Shown here in pieces: positions 35,783-46,300 of a stretch of 64,000 bases of DNA (its first letter is position 1; each line of letters begins with the position of its first letter). The notes below the pieces were generated by a model. That model was not told the origin of the DNA. It saw only the letters and a list, made by a program, of their open reading frames with translations, and searched no databases. The translations under genes and the position numbers were made by a program. Source of the DNA: RGIG9115 sp045603225 (lineage in GTDB: Bacteria; Bacillota; Clostridia; UBA1381); the NCBI GenBank assembly GCA_045603225.1, contig JAZULT010000070.1, positions 124,001 to 188,000 of the forward strand. Reading direction: 5' to 3'.

Positions 35783-38236
35783 ATGGTTAAAAAAATTATT
35801 GCAGCAGCTTGTGCTATGACTTTTGTGGCAGTACCTCATAATATTATTTTTGCTGAGGAGATAAACTCAAACGAGGCACAAATTCTCAGTGAACTTAATA
35901 TTCTCACAGAAGAAAAAATTACTCAGGAAAGCTTTATATATTCTCTGGCATCATTTTTGTATGATGAGCCATCGATGATGGGAACTGCAGAAGATATTGC
36001 ACTTAGCACAGGTATGATAGCTTCAAAGGACGAATATAACGGAAGAAAATCCATAACAGTTGAAACAGCACTTAAATATGCAGTTATTACGCTGGGGTAT
36101 AAAGTTAAAGCAAACGGTAACTATATAAAAGCCGCTTCAGAGCTTAAGCTGATAGACGGAATAGAAGGAAGTATTGACGGAAAGCTTAAATATGCCGATG
36201 CGGTGACTTTGCTTTATAATATCACTGAAGCGGAGCCTATGGCGGCGTATTATCAATCAGAAGGAAATACTGAATACAAAATTTTATATGATACAAATCT
36301 TCTTGAACAAAACAGAGATATTTATAAAATTCATGGCATTATGACAGCCGATGCATATACATCAATTTACGGTCAGGACGGAACAGGTGACAAAAACATC
36401 ATTACGGTTGAAAATGAAGAGTATATTGTTTCGGATTCAATGACAGATAATTTGCTCGGTCAGAATGTGGTTTGTTATGTAAAGGAAGAGAAGAATTCCG
36501 ATTCTGAAATCATATATATGGCTGAGTATACAGGAAAAAATGATGTTATAACAGTTGATGCAAGAGCAATTGAAGATGTGGCGGAGGATTTTTCTTACAT
36601 AGAATATGTGAAGGATAATGGGAAATTAGATAAAATAAAGCTTCCTCCTGCGCTCAGAGTGATTTATAACGGTGTGTACTACGGTGATTATACCCGTGAC
36701 GATTTGATGCCGGATATAGGAAGCATAAAGCTTATTGATAACAATTACGACGGGAAATATGAGGTTGCAATTGTAAAGTCATATGAAACCATGATTGTTG
36801 AATCGATAAATAAAACTGATAAAAAAATTGTAAACAGATACCGTTTTGCGGATTGTATTACGAATCTTGAACTTAACCCTGACAGGGGAGAAGTACATTA
36901 TAAAATTTACGGTGCTGACGGAAATGAAACAGAATTCGTTTCTGTAACGGTAAACAGTGTTCTGAGCGTTGCAAAAAGTAAAAACACCGAAGAACCTGTT
37001 GTGGAAATATACATCAGTGGATATGAACCTTTAAACGGAACTGTTACAGGCTTACATTCTGCAGATAACGAAATTTCAATTGACGGTGTAAAATATCATA
37101 TATCAGAAGATTATCTTAAGTTTTTAAGCTTTAGCAGCAAAATAAATGAAATAGGTGCAAAACACATATTTTATCAGGATTATTTCGGAAATATAGTATA
37201 CCGCAAAGCACTGGTTGATAATGATTATTGTTTCCTTCTTAAAACATATGAGGACGATGAAAAATACTATGCAGTTTACATGGATATGGATAACGAGTGG
37301 TATACATCAGCATTTGCTAAAAATGTAAAGCTTGACGGTGTAAGATATAATGCGGTGAAGGCATACACTGCACTTGGCGATTTTCAGCCTCAGATAATGA
37401 AGATTAAGCTTAATACGGCAGACGAAGTGAACAGTATTGATATGGCGGACACTGTTGAAAGCTATGATGAAAGCCATTTTACAAAAACAGCGGTGACAAC
37501 TTATGCATACAGAACAGACCCGAGGTCGTTCAATATGGAGCTTTACTTAGATGATGGAGCAAATCTTCTTGTATGTCAGGCTGATGGTTCGAAGGATAAA
37601 GATGATTACTATTTCAGAGATGCGGCAGGTTATATGAGAACTGATAAATCATATCCCATTGTAGCATATGATGTTGACAGATTCGGATTTTCGAAAATGT
37701 TCTCGATAGTTGAGACTCCTGCGATAAGCTCTTATTCAACAAGTTCAAGTATGTTTGTTGTTACCGGCATAAAGGAAATGCTTACAAGTGACGGCGAAGT
37801 TCTTCCTTGCCTTGTCGGTAATATGGGTGACTTTATAGGCATGACTGTAGTCGGAGCACATCAGACCATATTTGAAGGTATATCAACAGGAGATGTACTT
37901 AATCTCAGACTGAACAGTGTAGGTAGAGCTGATTATGTAACAAAAGTGTTCTCCATGGGTAATTTTAAACCTGTGTCAGTACCGAACCTGTATAGTAATA
38001 TTGTAACTATTGCAGGAACAGTAACAGATATTGACCTTGAGACGGGCAAAATTAAAATTGACTGCGGAGACAAGATGGCTTCTCTCAGATTAAATACTTC
38101 AAAAGCCGCACATTTTTATGACCCTGAGGAGAATACATGTGAAGGAAGAACAGCCGCTGATATAAAAATCGGTGACAAGATACTTTGCAGTATATCTTAC
38201 GGTAATATATCACAGATTGTTTGCGTGGAGGGATAA
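35783..38236 (+). CDS. S-layer protein B2: degenerate N-terminal SLH region, beta-rich body
   Basis: Secreted 817-residue paralogue of B1 and B3. Signal peptide 1-~25 (IIFA). The N-terminal ~30-155 occupies the SLH position but is more diverged (ILSELNILTEEKITQESFIY, ETALKYAVITLGYKVKANGN), so wall binding may be weaker. The body aligns in pattern with B1: IHGIMTADAYTSIYGQDG, VVCYVKEE, RVIYNGVYYGD, SYETMIVESINKTDKKIVNR and an ending GDKILCSISYGNISQIV. AGGAGGG precedes the ATG. The next gene begins three bases after its stop codon. Likely structural. Confidence 0.75.
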   Translation: MVKKIIAAACAMTFVAVPHNIIFAEEINSNEAQILSELNILTEEKITQESFIYSLASFLYDEPSMMGTAEDIALSTGMIASKDEYNGRKSITVETALKYAVITLGYKVKANGNYIKAASELKLIDGIEGSIDGKLKYADAVTLLYNITEAEPMAAYYQSEGNTEYKILYDTNLLEQNRDIYKIHGIMTADAYTSIYGQDGTGDKNIITVENEEYIVSDSMTDNLLGQNVVCYVKEEKNSDSEIIYMAEYTGKNDVITVDARAIEDVAEDFSYIEYVKDNGKLDKIKLPPALRVIYNGVYYGDYTRDDLMPDIGSIKLIDNNYDGKYEVAIVKSYETMIVESINKTDKKIVNRYRFADCITNLELNPDRGEVHYKIYGADGNETEFVSVTVNSVLSVAKSKNTEEPVVEIYISGYEPLNGTVTGLHSADNEISIDGVKYHISEDYLKFLSFSSKINEIGAKHIFYQDYFGNIVYRKALVDNDYCFLLKTYEDDEKYYAVYMDMDNEWYTSAFAKNVKLDGVRYNAVKAYTALGDFQPQIMKIKLNTADEVNSIDMADTVESYDESHFTKTAVTTYAYRTDPRSFNMELYLDDGANLLVCQADGSKDKDDYYFRDAAGYMRTDKSYPIVAYDVDRFGFSKMFSIVETPAISSYSTSSSMFVVTGIKEMLTSDGEVLPCLVGNMGDFIGMTVVGAHQTIFEGISTGDVLNLRLNSVGRADYVTKVFSMGNFKPVSVPNLYSNIVTIAGTVTDIDLETGKIKIDCGDKMASLRLNTSKAAHFYDPEENTCEGRTAADIKIGDKILCSISYGNISQIVCVEG

Positions 38237-38239
38237 GCT

Positions 38240-40228
38240 ATGAAAAAAATCAAGACATTAATTCTTTCTTCTGTTGTGGCAGTTCAGTCTATGGGAATTC
38301 TTCCTGCTCAGGCAATTGAAATTGAAAATGCATGGACAATTTCGCATTATGGTGCGTTTGCAGATGATACCGGAAAATACAGTGCTGAGATTACAGACAC
38401 AAGCGTGTATGACGGCTCTAAGGCACTCTATGTGAAATGTCCTGAGTCACAGAAAAATGAAGAAAACTATATTGAGATTGCAAACACTTTGAAAGAAGCA
38501 TTGGCTGAGGAAACATATACACTTAAATTTTATTCTAAAAAGAGTAATAAATCTGTTCATGGTGAAGTGTTTGTAGGTGATATGAACTTTTCTGTCAGTG
38601 ATATGACTGAAAAGTCAGTTGAATCACCGTATGACGGAAGCACGTGGAAGGAATACTCAATTACATTTGATTATTCGGGCGACAGTCAGAATAAACTCGG
38701 ATTTCGATTTTTTGAGAAAATCCAGAGCTATGCTATAGATAATGTGTCACTTTTTAAAGAGGGAACTTCGGTAAATCTTGTAGATGACGAAGGCTTTGAG
38801 GATTATTTTGAGGGCTTAAGTCAGGAAGTATATGACAGAACAGGATATGTTCCGACTAACGTAAAGGATTATCCGGGAAATAATCAGATTGTCCTGATGT
38901 GGACAAATCCCACAAGTGAAGATTTGTCAGCTGTGAAGCTCTATGAAATAACTGATGACGGAGATGTTCTTGTAACTGATGAATTATCAGTTACAGCCGG
39001 AGGAGCAGTATCATACAGTGTGACAGGTCTGGCTGATAAAACAAGTCATCAATACAAGATAGTATTTTCATTCACGGGTAAAGAAGACACTGTGTGGTAT
39101 GTAGGTTCAAAAGCTGATGCTACAAAGGAATTTTCAATAGGCTCATGGACAATGTACAGACATTACAATAATGATGTCGGTGTTGCTAAAGGAAGCATAG
39201 AAGTAGACGAGAGCGAGTCGTACAGCGGAAATGCATCTGTAAAGTTTGTATGTGATATGCCAACTATACAATCTAATGTGTTTATAAGACTTAATCAGAA
39301 TCTTAACATGACAAATGGAAAAAAATATAAAGTGTCATTCTGGGCGAAGGGTGATAACGTGTCTTTCCTTAAGGCATATCCCGAGGGAGCAAAATATGAT
39401 AATTCTGAAGAAAAGGTTCCGGGTTTTGAAGGCGATGTAGACTGGACGCATTATGAATATGAATATACGTATGCCGGAAAACGCAATATAATGTTTATTG
39501 TTGAGCAACAGGCGGATGCAATCTGGATTGACGATGTTGAATGTTATGAGCTTGATGACGAAGGAAATCCGACAGGAACAAATCTTGTCTATGACAGCGG
39601 TTTTGAAGGCATTAAGTCATCGGTTACAACAAAGGTTTCAGACTTAACAGCCGAATCCGAGCTTGATACAATGACACTCAGCTGGAAAATTCCGTCGGGA
39701 GACTATGCAGGTGCTAATATATATCAGAAGGTATTTGACGAATATGAATACCGTGGAACACTTAACAAGGATATTTCAGAGCTTAAAATAAACGGTCTTA
39801 ATATGGGTAGTGAATATTCATTCAGGATTGCGGCTCTTAATTCAAGCGGCGTTGAAGGTGAGGCACAGGAAATAACTGCCGAGGTTGAAATTCCTGACTA
39901 TATTATAAATCAGCCTGTACTTAAAAAAGACGGTGAAGTTGTTTCAGAAATTTCGGGAGTCGGAACTTACAGTGTAACAATTCCGGGAAAGAATAACGGC
40001 TTTGAAAACGGCTTTGAATTTGAACAGCTTGTAGCTGTATATAACGGTAAACGTATGGAAAAGCTTTATTCTTCAAAAATCAACGTACCGCAAAAGCATC
40101 CTTACGCTTCCTATACGGATAATGTATGTGAATTTACAATTTCACAGGACGGCGATTACAGCGTAGAGGTTTATGTTATAGATGCAAGAGGAAATCTTAA
40201 TTTATTCTATAGACCGTTATTTTACTAA
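38240..40228 (+). CDS. Secreted multi-CBM/Fn3 protein without catalytic domain
   Basis: A 662-residue exported protein (signal peptide 1-25, ILPAQA). Order: CBM4/9/22-like beta-sandwich (~26-180), Fn3-like (~190-290, NQIVLMWTNPTSEDLSAVKL), second CBM-like (~295-455, VKFVCDM...SFWAKGDN...IWIDDVECYEL), Fn3-like (~465-555), and a C-terminal beta domain (~560-662). The last domain resembles those ending the other non-SLH giants (LVAVYNGKRMEKLYSSKINV against VALYNGNKLESV at 40342-43227) but lacks the WD motif. No Glu pair, SLH or sortase signal. GGAGGGATAAGCT precedes the ATG. Probably binds a polysaccharide for the module 2 enzymes. Confidence 0.72.
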   Translation: MKKIKTLILSSVVAVQSMGILPAQAIEIENAWTISHYGAFADDTGKYSAEITDTSVYDGSKALYVKCPESQKNEENYIEIANTLKEALAEETYTLKFYSKKSNKSVHGEVFVGDMNFSVSDMTEKSVESPYDGSTWKEYSITFDYSGDSQNKLGFRFFEKIQSYAIDNVSLFKEGTSVNLVDDEGFEDYFEGLSQEVYDRTGYVPTNVKDYPGNNQIVLMWTNPTSEDLSAVKLYEITDDGDVLVTDELSVTAGGAVSYSVTGLADKTSHQYKIVFSFTGKEDTVWYVGSKADATKEFSIGSWTMYRHYNNDVGVAKGSIEVDESESYSGNASVKFVCDMPTIQSNVFIRLNQNLNMTNGKKYKVSFWAKGDNVSFLKAYPEGAKYDNSEEKVPGFEGDVDWTHYEYEYTYAGKRNIMFIVEQQADAIWIDDVECYELDDEGNPTGTNLVYDSGFEGIKSSVTTKVSDLTAESELDTMTLSWKIPSGDYAGANIYQKVFDEYEYRGTLNKDISELKINGLNMGSEYSFRIAALNSSGVEGEAQEITAEVEIPDYIINQPVLKKDGEVVSEISGVGTYSVTIPGKNNGFENGFEFEQLVAVYNGKRMEKLYSSKINVPQKHPYASYTDNVCEFTISQDGDYSVEVYVIDARGNLNLFYRPLFY

Positions 40229-40259
40229 GATCATAAAAGTGTAGATATATATTAAATTG

Positions 40260-40315
40260 ATAACATAAAACCGGTCATGTTATTGATAAGCATATATTTC
40301 ATCACTGTGATAAAT
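40260..40315. promoter_or_regulatory. Two inverted repeats before the multi-CBM gene, possible operator
   Basis: ATAACAT (40260-40266) with ATGTTAT (40277-40283) around AAAACCGGTC, and the palindrome ATCAC-T-GTGAT (40301-40311) within an ATATTT...AAATAT frame. The ATCAC/GTGATA core recalls the repeats at 33957-34020. No T-run follows, so these are not terminators. Confidence 0.45.
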
Positions 40316-40341
40316 ATTAATAAAAAGGAGAGTATTTAATT

Positions 40342-43227
40342 ATGAAAGTAAAGAAAATTATCAGTTCAGTTTTAGCACTGGCTATGATGCCGGCAGTTTT
40401 CTCAGCTGAAGCAGTTGCTGCAAAATACGAAGGCGTTCCGGCACAGTTCCCGTGGGGTACATACAAAATAGTATACAACACAGGCAACACAAAATGGGAT
40501 ATGGACAAGGATTATGCTACAATATCCTCAACTGAGGGCTATAACGGAAGTGCAGGTATGGTATTTAACGTTGGTTCATCACTTGAAGCAAACAGATATA
40601 TGGATCTTTCGACAAGAAAGCTTAATGCTGTTATGACAAGCGGTAACACATACCGTCTCAGCTACAAGATAAAGGGAAGCGGCGGAAATTTCCCGATACT
40701 TACAGGAACAAACGAGAGATATCATTACAGCAACATGACTAAAGAGGATTTAGGAAATGGCTGGACATATTGTTATACAGATGCTACTCTTACAGCTAAC
40801 AGAGATTCAATCCATTTCTTCCTTGAAGAAAACATGAATTATGTAATTGACGACCTTTCTGTTAAACAGGTTATTGACGGACAGCCGTCAGGTACAGAGC
40901 TTATCATAAACGGTGATTTTGAAACATATAACCCCGGTGAAAAGCTTGAATGGGAAAATGAACGTACTGTATCTTCATCATGGAAATATCACAGAAATGG
41001 TAACTGTACGGATACAGTAAATTATATCATGAAGCCAACAAGAAAGTATGCACGTACAGGAAACTACGGAATGTACTTTAAGTTTGGCGGAACTTATGCA
41101 AGCAATGCATTTATGTTTGCATATCCTGCTACAAATCCAAAATCACCGATAACAAGTGCCGCTGATTATGTGATTGAGTTCTATGCAAAGGGCGGCGTTA
41201 TGGATCTTAATAACGCAAGAGTAGGATATAACTGTACAGGATCTCCCGAAAATACAGCATGGGTTCGATTCACAAATATGGAAATAAGCGAGCCTGATGC
41301 AGACGGTTGGAGAAAGTATTCATATACTTTAGATGGTGATACAATTGTAGAAAGCAACTGGTTCTGGATTTTTGCTGAAAACAGAGCAGAATTTGCTGTT
41401 GATGACGTGAAATTCTATTCAACTGCAAATCCGGACGTAAATCTTATTTCAGACGGTGGATTTGAAAACTCATATGAAGAAGATATCTTAAATTCAACGA
41501 TAGAAAGTAATGTCTGGAACACACATAAAAGCGGTGCTACAGCTACCGATGCAACAAACTATTTTATGAAGCCGACAAATAAGCTTGCACGTTCAGGCGA
41601 TTATTCAATGTATTTCCACTTTGGCGGCGGATATGCAAGTAATGCATGGATGATGAAAAATGTCAATCCCGGACCTTCTGTAACAGTTACCGATGATGCA
41701 GATTATGTTCTTGAAGCTTATATAAACGGTTACGTTTCAAATCCGAAGCATTTAAGAATAGGTTACAATATTACAGATGGAAACTTTAAAAACTTAACAT
41801 CTTGGGTATATCTTTCTGATATGACTAAGGGTGAAACTGATGCAAACGGCTGGACAAAGTATACATATACATTTGACGGTTCAACAATTAAGGGTAACTC
41901 ATGGTTCTGGATTATGCTCGAAAATACTGCATCATTTGCAATTGACGATTTGAAGTTATATTCAACAGCTGCACCTGAAAAGAATCTTATCAATGACGGT
42001 GGCTTTGAAAATAATGACGATTCAACAGTAGCTGAAACAGAAGCAGTTAACCTTATGTCTTATGCGACAATTAATTCATCACGCACAGGCTACGGTGTGA
42101 ATATTTCATGGACAAACCCGAACAATGATAAGATTGAAAACATAAAAGTATATCTTAAGGGAGCAGAAGTATACCAGGCACCACTTAATCTGTCAGCTAA
42201 TGCATTTAACCAGGTTTATGTGAGAGGTACTACAAGTGCGACAGAATATGATGTTAAGGTTGTAATGCAGATTGACGGTAAAAACTATGAAACAGCAATA
42301 AAAGCACCTGCAACAACAAATGCTCAGACTTATGAAATCGATGGCTGGAAGGTTGACCGTTTCAATGCTATGAACGGAAACTATCCGATACATTCTAACT
42401 TCAATGTATCTGTTGATAATAATGTAAAATATACAGGTGACGCATCATTGAAGATGCAGATAAACAGACCTACTGAAATCAGCGGATTGTATCCGAATGT
42501 TTCTCAGAATGTAAGATTTACAACTGATTCTGAATATCTTCTCACTTTCGCTGCAAAGACTGAGAATATTTCAGATTTCAAGGTTATGCTTCAGAAGTCT
42601 TCAGGCGATACAGTTGTTACATCACCTGAGCTTATCAGCATTAACGGAACAAATAATTGGGCATTGTATGAAGTTACATTAAATGCAGATGAAGTTGCAG
42701 ATACAAACTTCTTTGATTATGACAGCCAAACAGAGTATGACGCATCACTTATGTTCTGTGCTGACGCAGGTACAGGTAATGTATGGATTGATGATGTTGA
42801 ACTTTACGAGTATTCATGGGGAGAAAAGGTAGGTTCAAACCTTATTTCTACAGGCGGATTTGAAAAGTTTGTAGTTGAAGATGCTGAATTTGTTCTTGTA
42901 ACAGAAGATGGAAGCAAAGAGCTTACAGCTCTTGAAGCAGGTAATGTTGAAGTAACAGCAAAGATTGCTAACTATTCAATGGGAGCTGACTTTAACGCTG
43001 CTGTTATCGTAGCACTTTATAACGGTAATAAGCTTGAAAGCGTTACACTCATGGAAAGAGCAGTTGTAGAATCATCACAGGAAATCCCGGCAGATGAATT
43101 TACTGCAAAGGTTACTGTTCCTGACCTTTCAACAGGCGATTACATGATTAAGGTTATGTACTGGAACGGTACGGGTACAATGACTCCGCTGAAAGATACT
43201 TGCGATATACTCGTTCCTGCTGAATAA
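40342..43227 (+). CDS. Secreted protein with four CBM-like domains
   Basis: A 961-residue exported protein, signal peptide 1-~27. Order: CBM4/9/22-like domains at ~28-198, ~206-376, ~386-556 and ~666-843, an Fn3-like domain at ~568-658, and a C-terminal beta domain ~850-961 ending KVMYWNGTGTMTPL. Domains 2 and 3 are recent duplicates (MKPTRKYARTGNYGMYFKFG against MKPTNKLARSGDYSMYFHFG). Each ends with the typical xxIDDLxxY strand and GGFE. No catalytic residues identified. GGAGAG lies about ten bases upstream of the ATG. Own upstream palindromes and a following terminator suggest partly separate expression from the rest of module 2. Probably a polysaccharide-binding scaffold protein. Confidence 0.75.
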   Translation: MKVKKIISSVLALAMMPAVFSAEAVAAKYEGVPAQFPWGTYKIVYNTGNTKWDMDKDYATISSTEGYNGSAGMVFNVGSSLEANRYMDLSTRKLNAVMTSGNTYRLSYKIKGSGGNFPILTGTNERYHYSNMTKEDLGNGWTYCYTDATLTANRDSIHFFLEENMNYVIDDLSVKQVIDGQPSGTELIINGDFETYNPGEKLEWENERTVSSSWKYHRNGNCTDTVNYIMKPTRKYARTGNYGMYFKFGGTYASNAFMFAYPATNPKSPITSAADYVIEFYAKGGVMDLNNARVGYNCTGSPENTAWVRFTNMEISEPDADGWRKYSYTLDGDTIVESNWFWIFAENRAEFAVDDVKFYSTANPDVNLISDGGFENSYEEDILNSTIESNVWNTHKSGATATDATNYFMKPTNKLARSGDYSMYFHFGGGYASNAWMMKNVNPGPSVTVTDDADYVLEAYINGYVSNPKHLRIGYNITDGNFKNLTSWVYLSDMTKGETDANGWTKYTYTFDGSTIKGNSWFWIMLENTASFAIDDLKLYSTAAPEKNLINDGGFENNDDSTVAETEAVNLMSYATINSSRTGYGVNISWTNPNNDKIENIKVYLKGAEVYQAPLNLSANAFNQVYVRGTTSATEYDVKVVMQIDGKNYETAIKAPATTNAQTYEIDGWKVDRFNAMNGNYPIHSNFNVSVDNNVKYTGDASLKMQINRPTEISGLYPNVSQNVRFTTDSEYLLTFAAKTENISDFKVMLQKSSGDTVVTSPELISINGTNNWALYEVTLNADEVADTNFFDYDSQTEYDASLMFCADAGTGNVWIDDVELYEYSWGEKVGSNLISTGGFEKFVVEDAEFVLVTEDGSKELTALEAGNVEVTAKIANYSMGADFNAAVIVALYNGNKLESVTLMERAVVESSQEIPADEFTAKVTVPDLSTGDYMIKVMYWNGTGTMTPLKDTCDILVPAE

Positions 43228-43295
43228 TAATCTTCATATATTTTATAATGCAAAGACCGGTTGAATTATAAAATTATGATTTGATTTTGTGATAC

Positions 43296-43349
43296 AGGGC
43301 AGTGGATATGCCGCTGCGAAAACAGCGACTGTTCACTGCCCTTGTCTTT
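43296..43349 (+). terminator. Terminator inside module 2
   Basis: AGGGCAGTG (43296-43304) with CACTGCCCT (43334-43342), enclosing a second hairpin CGCTG/CAGCG (43312-43316, 43323-43327), followed by TGTCTTTTT. It separates the multi-CBM gene from the hydrolase genes; no strong promoter is visible after it, so partial read-through is likely. Confidence 0.75.
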
Positions 43350-43395
43350 TTATTTCAACCGACGTTTATTTTAAACGAAAGGAATACATAAAATT

Positions 43396-46300
43396 ATGGC
43401 AAAATTAAAGAAAATAATGTCTGCTGTGTTATCTTCTGCATTGCTTCTTTCGACTTTTACCTTGCCTGTAAAAGCAGAATCAGAAATTGCAGGCTGGACA
43501 ATGAGTGTTCTTGGCGGTGCCGATGTATGGGCAGAACTTGATTATGATACAGTTAAAAGCGGAAATTCCTCGCTTAAAATTGTAAATAAAACACCAAAGG
43601 AATCTAATGTATACGGAAGATATATAACACCTGTTGCAGTTGAGAAAGATAAGCAATATCGTGTTTCCCTGCAGGCGAAATCTTTACGTTCAACAGATGT
43701 GTACATATTGTTCGACTGGGGTTACAGATATTCTCTGACTCCACTCGGCGGTACATACGACTGGACAAACTATGAATTTTTATATACAGCAACAAAAACA
43801 GGAACTCAGGAGCTGGGTATACTGGTTGACGGAGCTTCAAAATCACTCTGGATAGATGACCTTTTGGTAATTGACCCTGAAACAGGTGAAAATATTGTTC
43901 AGAATTCTCATTTTGAAGGTAAAAATAAAACTGAAACGGATATTTTTGATGCCGGATTATCTGATGTACAGGATAAGGTGAACAACTCTGAATATTTCAC
44001 AGAAGATGATTTTAACAAAATAAGTGCATCATTTGAAAACTTTCAGATAAGAGAAGAAAAAAATCTTGTCATAGATGGTGACAAATCTGATTGGGAAAGC
44101 CATACACCTATGATACTTCCAAGCTCTCCGGGGCAGTATGTCAGACTAATGGATACAATCAGTGTTATGGATATAACGGCAGAATGCAAAATGGCATACG
44201 ATGCTGAAAATTTCTACGGCATGGTTGAGGTAACCGACGATATACATCATTATATCGGTGGTGGTGATTTCTGGAAAGGCGACGGTGCACAGATTGCATT
44301 TTCAGGCTTTGAAGGAATCTTCGGTAAGGAAATAGGTGTTGTATACAATCCCGAAACTAAAAAAGGTGAAATTTACAGCGGTTATATCGGTGATAATGAT
44401 ATAGCACGTATGGATATTGCCTGTTCGCAGAAAGAAAACAAGACAGTTTATGAATTTAAAATTCCGTGGGATACCCTTTTCGATAAAAAGCCTGAAAAAA
44501 TGCTTTTCAATATCCTTGTAAATGACAACGACGGGGAAGGCAGAGGCTATTGCTTTGAAATCGTACCGGGAATTTGTATGGAAAAGAACAATGCTGAGTT
44601 CCCGACCTGCGAAATGGTATCGGGTGATTCTGACTGGTCGGTTTGGATTGATTCTCCGAGAGAAGGAATTGAAAAAATCGAACATGAGTTTGACTTTTAT
44701 CTCTTAAACCGCAGTGATGAAGAAAAGACTTTGGCGGTAGAAAATATTACCGACGGAAGCAACGAGGTTATAACACTTCCTCCGCATACTGCCTCAAAAC
44801 GTGTTATCAAAAAGATATACGAAAGCTATGGCAGTGAAAAACTTGAATTCAAAGTTAGTGACGGTGAAAATGATATTAATTATACATTTGATGTTGAAAT
44901 TTTAAGAACTCCTGTCACTGAAGAAATGGTAAACGGATTTATTGAAGAGCTTCATGTATATGAAAAGAATGTTAAGGAGCTTCTTGATAAATGCGAAAAG
45001 GCGGGAATACCGACCGATTATGAAATGATTCATTACCGCATAATCGAACGCTTTGACGAATACTGGCTTGAAGACGTTGCCCATGGCGACTATTCAAGAA
45101 TATATTACAACAAAGAAACCATTGACGCACTTTACAAGGAAACAATGGAAAATCTTCAAGGCTATCTTGACGGTACAAAAGAAGCTAAGGTTGTTCCTCA
45201 TTATATCACAAGCGACATGACTATTGACGGTCAATCCACAATTGCAACTGTTGAGATAAACGGAAAAGAAGAAGAAAGACCTGTATTCTTTGTAGGAACG
45301 GGACATGTGGATTCTGCAAAATCTGATGTATTGACATTCGGTGAATGGGGATTCAATACAACACAGATGGAGGTAGGCCCAAGCTACGTTATGAAAGCGG
45401 CAGACCCCTGGACAAAATTCCCGTACGGTTCTCCGTCGTTCAGCGCCGCAAGAGATAAGAATGAAAAAGCAGAGGGCGAATATTCGCTTAAAATCACTTA
45501 CGACTCAGAACAGAAAGCTAACCGATACTATGCAATATATCAATCGGTTGGAGTTGAAGCAGGAAAAACATATGAGCTTAAAGGAAAGATTAAAGCTGAG
45601 GAAGCAGGTAATATATGGATTTCTGCAAATGACTGGAATGACAGATTTTATATGTCGGGCACATATGACTGGAAGGATTTCTCAGTGAAATTTACTGTAC
45701 CTCAGGGAAAAGGTTCGACCATTATAAGACTTTTGGTGGAAAGTCCGACAAAGGCATTTTATCTTGACGACCTGAGCTTTACAGAAACAGAAAGCGGAAA
45801 TAATATTCTTGCAGGCGGAGATTTTGAAGGCTTTAATGCTCCTGAGCTTCAGGATAAATATGTATTTGATGATGACTGTTATCATACAGAAAGAGCAAGA
45901 CAGATTCTTGAAGATGCAGAAGACGGAAATATCGCATTTGATTTCCTTATCTCACCGCATTATTTCTTCTCTGCCTTGATTTCAAAATATAATATGGCAC
46001 CTGAGAAAGTAGGATTCCTTAAATACAATGTAAATGACCCGAAGGCGAAAGAGCTTATTGAGGATTACTTAAGAGCGTTCATTCCTGTAATAGCAGAGTA
46101 TGACTCCCTTAAGAGCATCTGTATAACAAATGAGCCGTCATTCTTCTCAAACAGTATTGAGGCTTTCTATCTTGAAGACTGGCAGAACTACTTAAGAGAG
46201 CTTTATGCAAATGATATTTCAAAGCTCAATGAAGCTTACAGAAGTGAGTTTACAGATTTTACTGAAGTTGATATGCTTTCAGATATACAAAATCCTGCAA

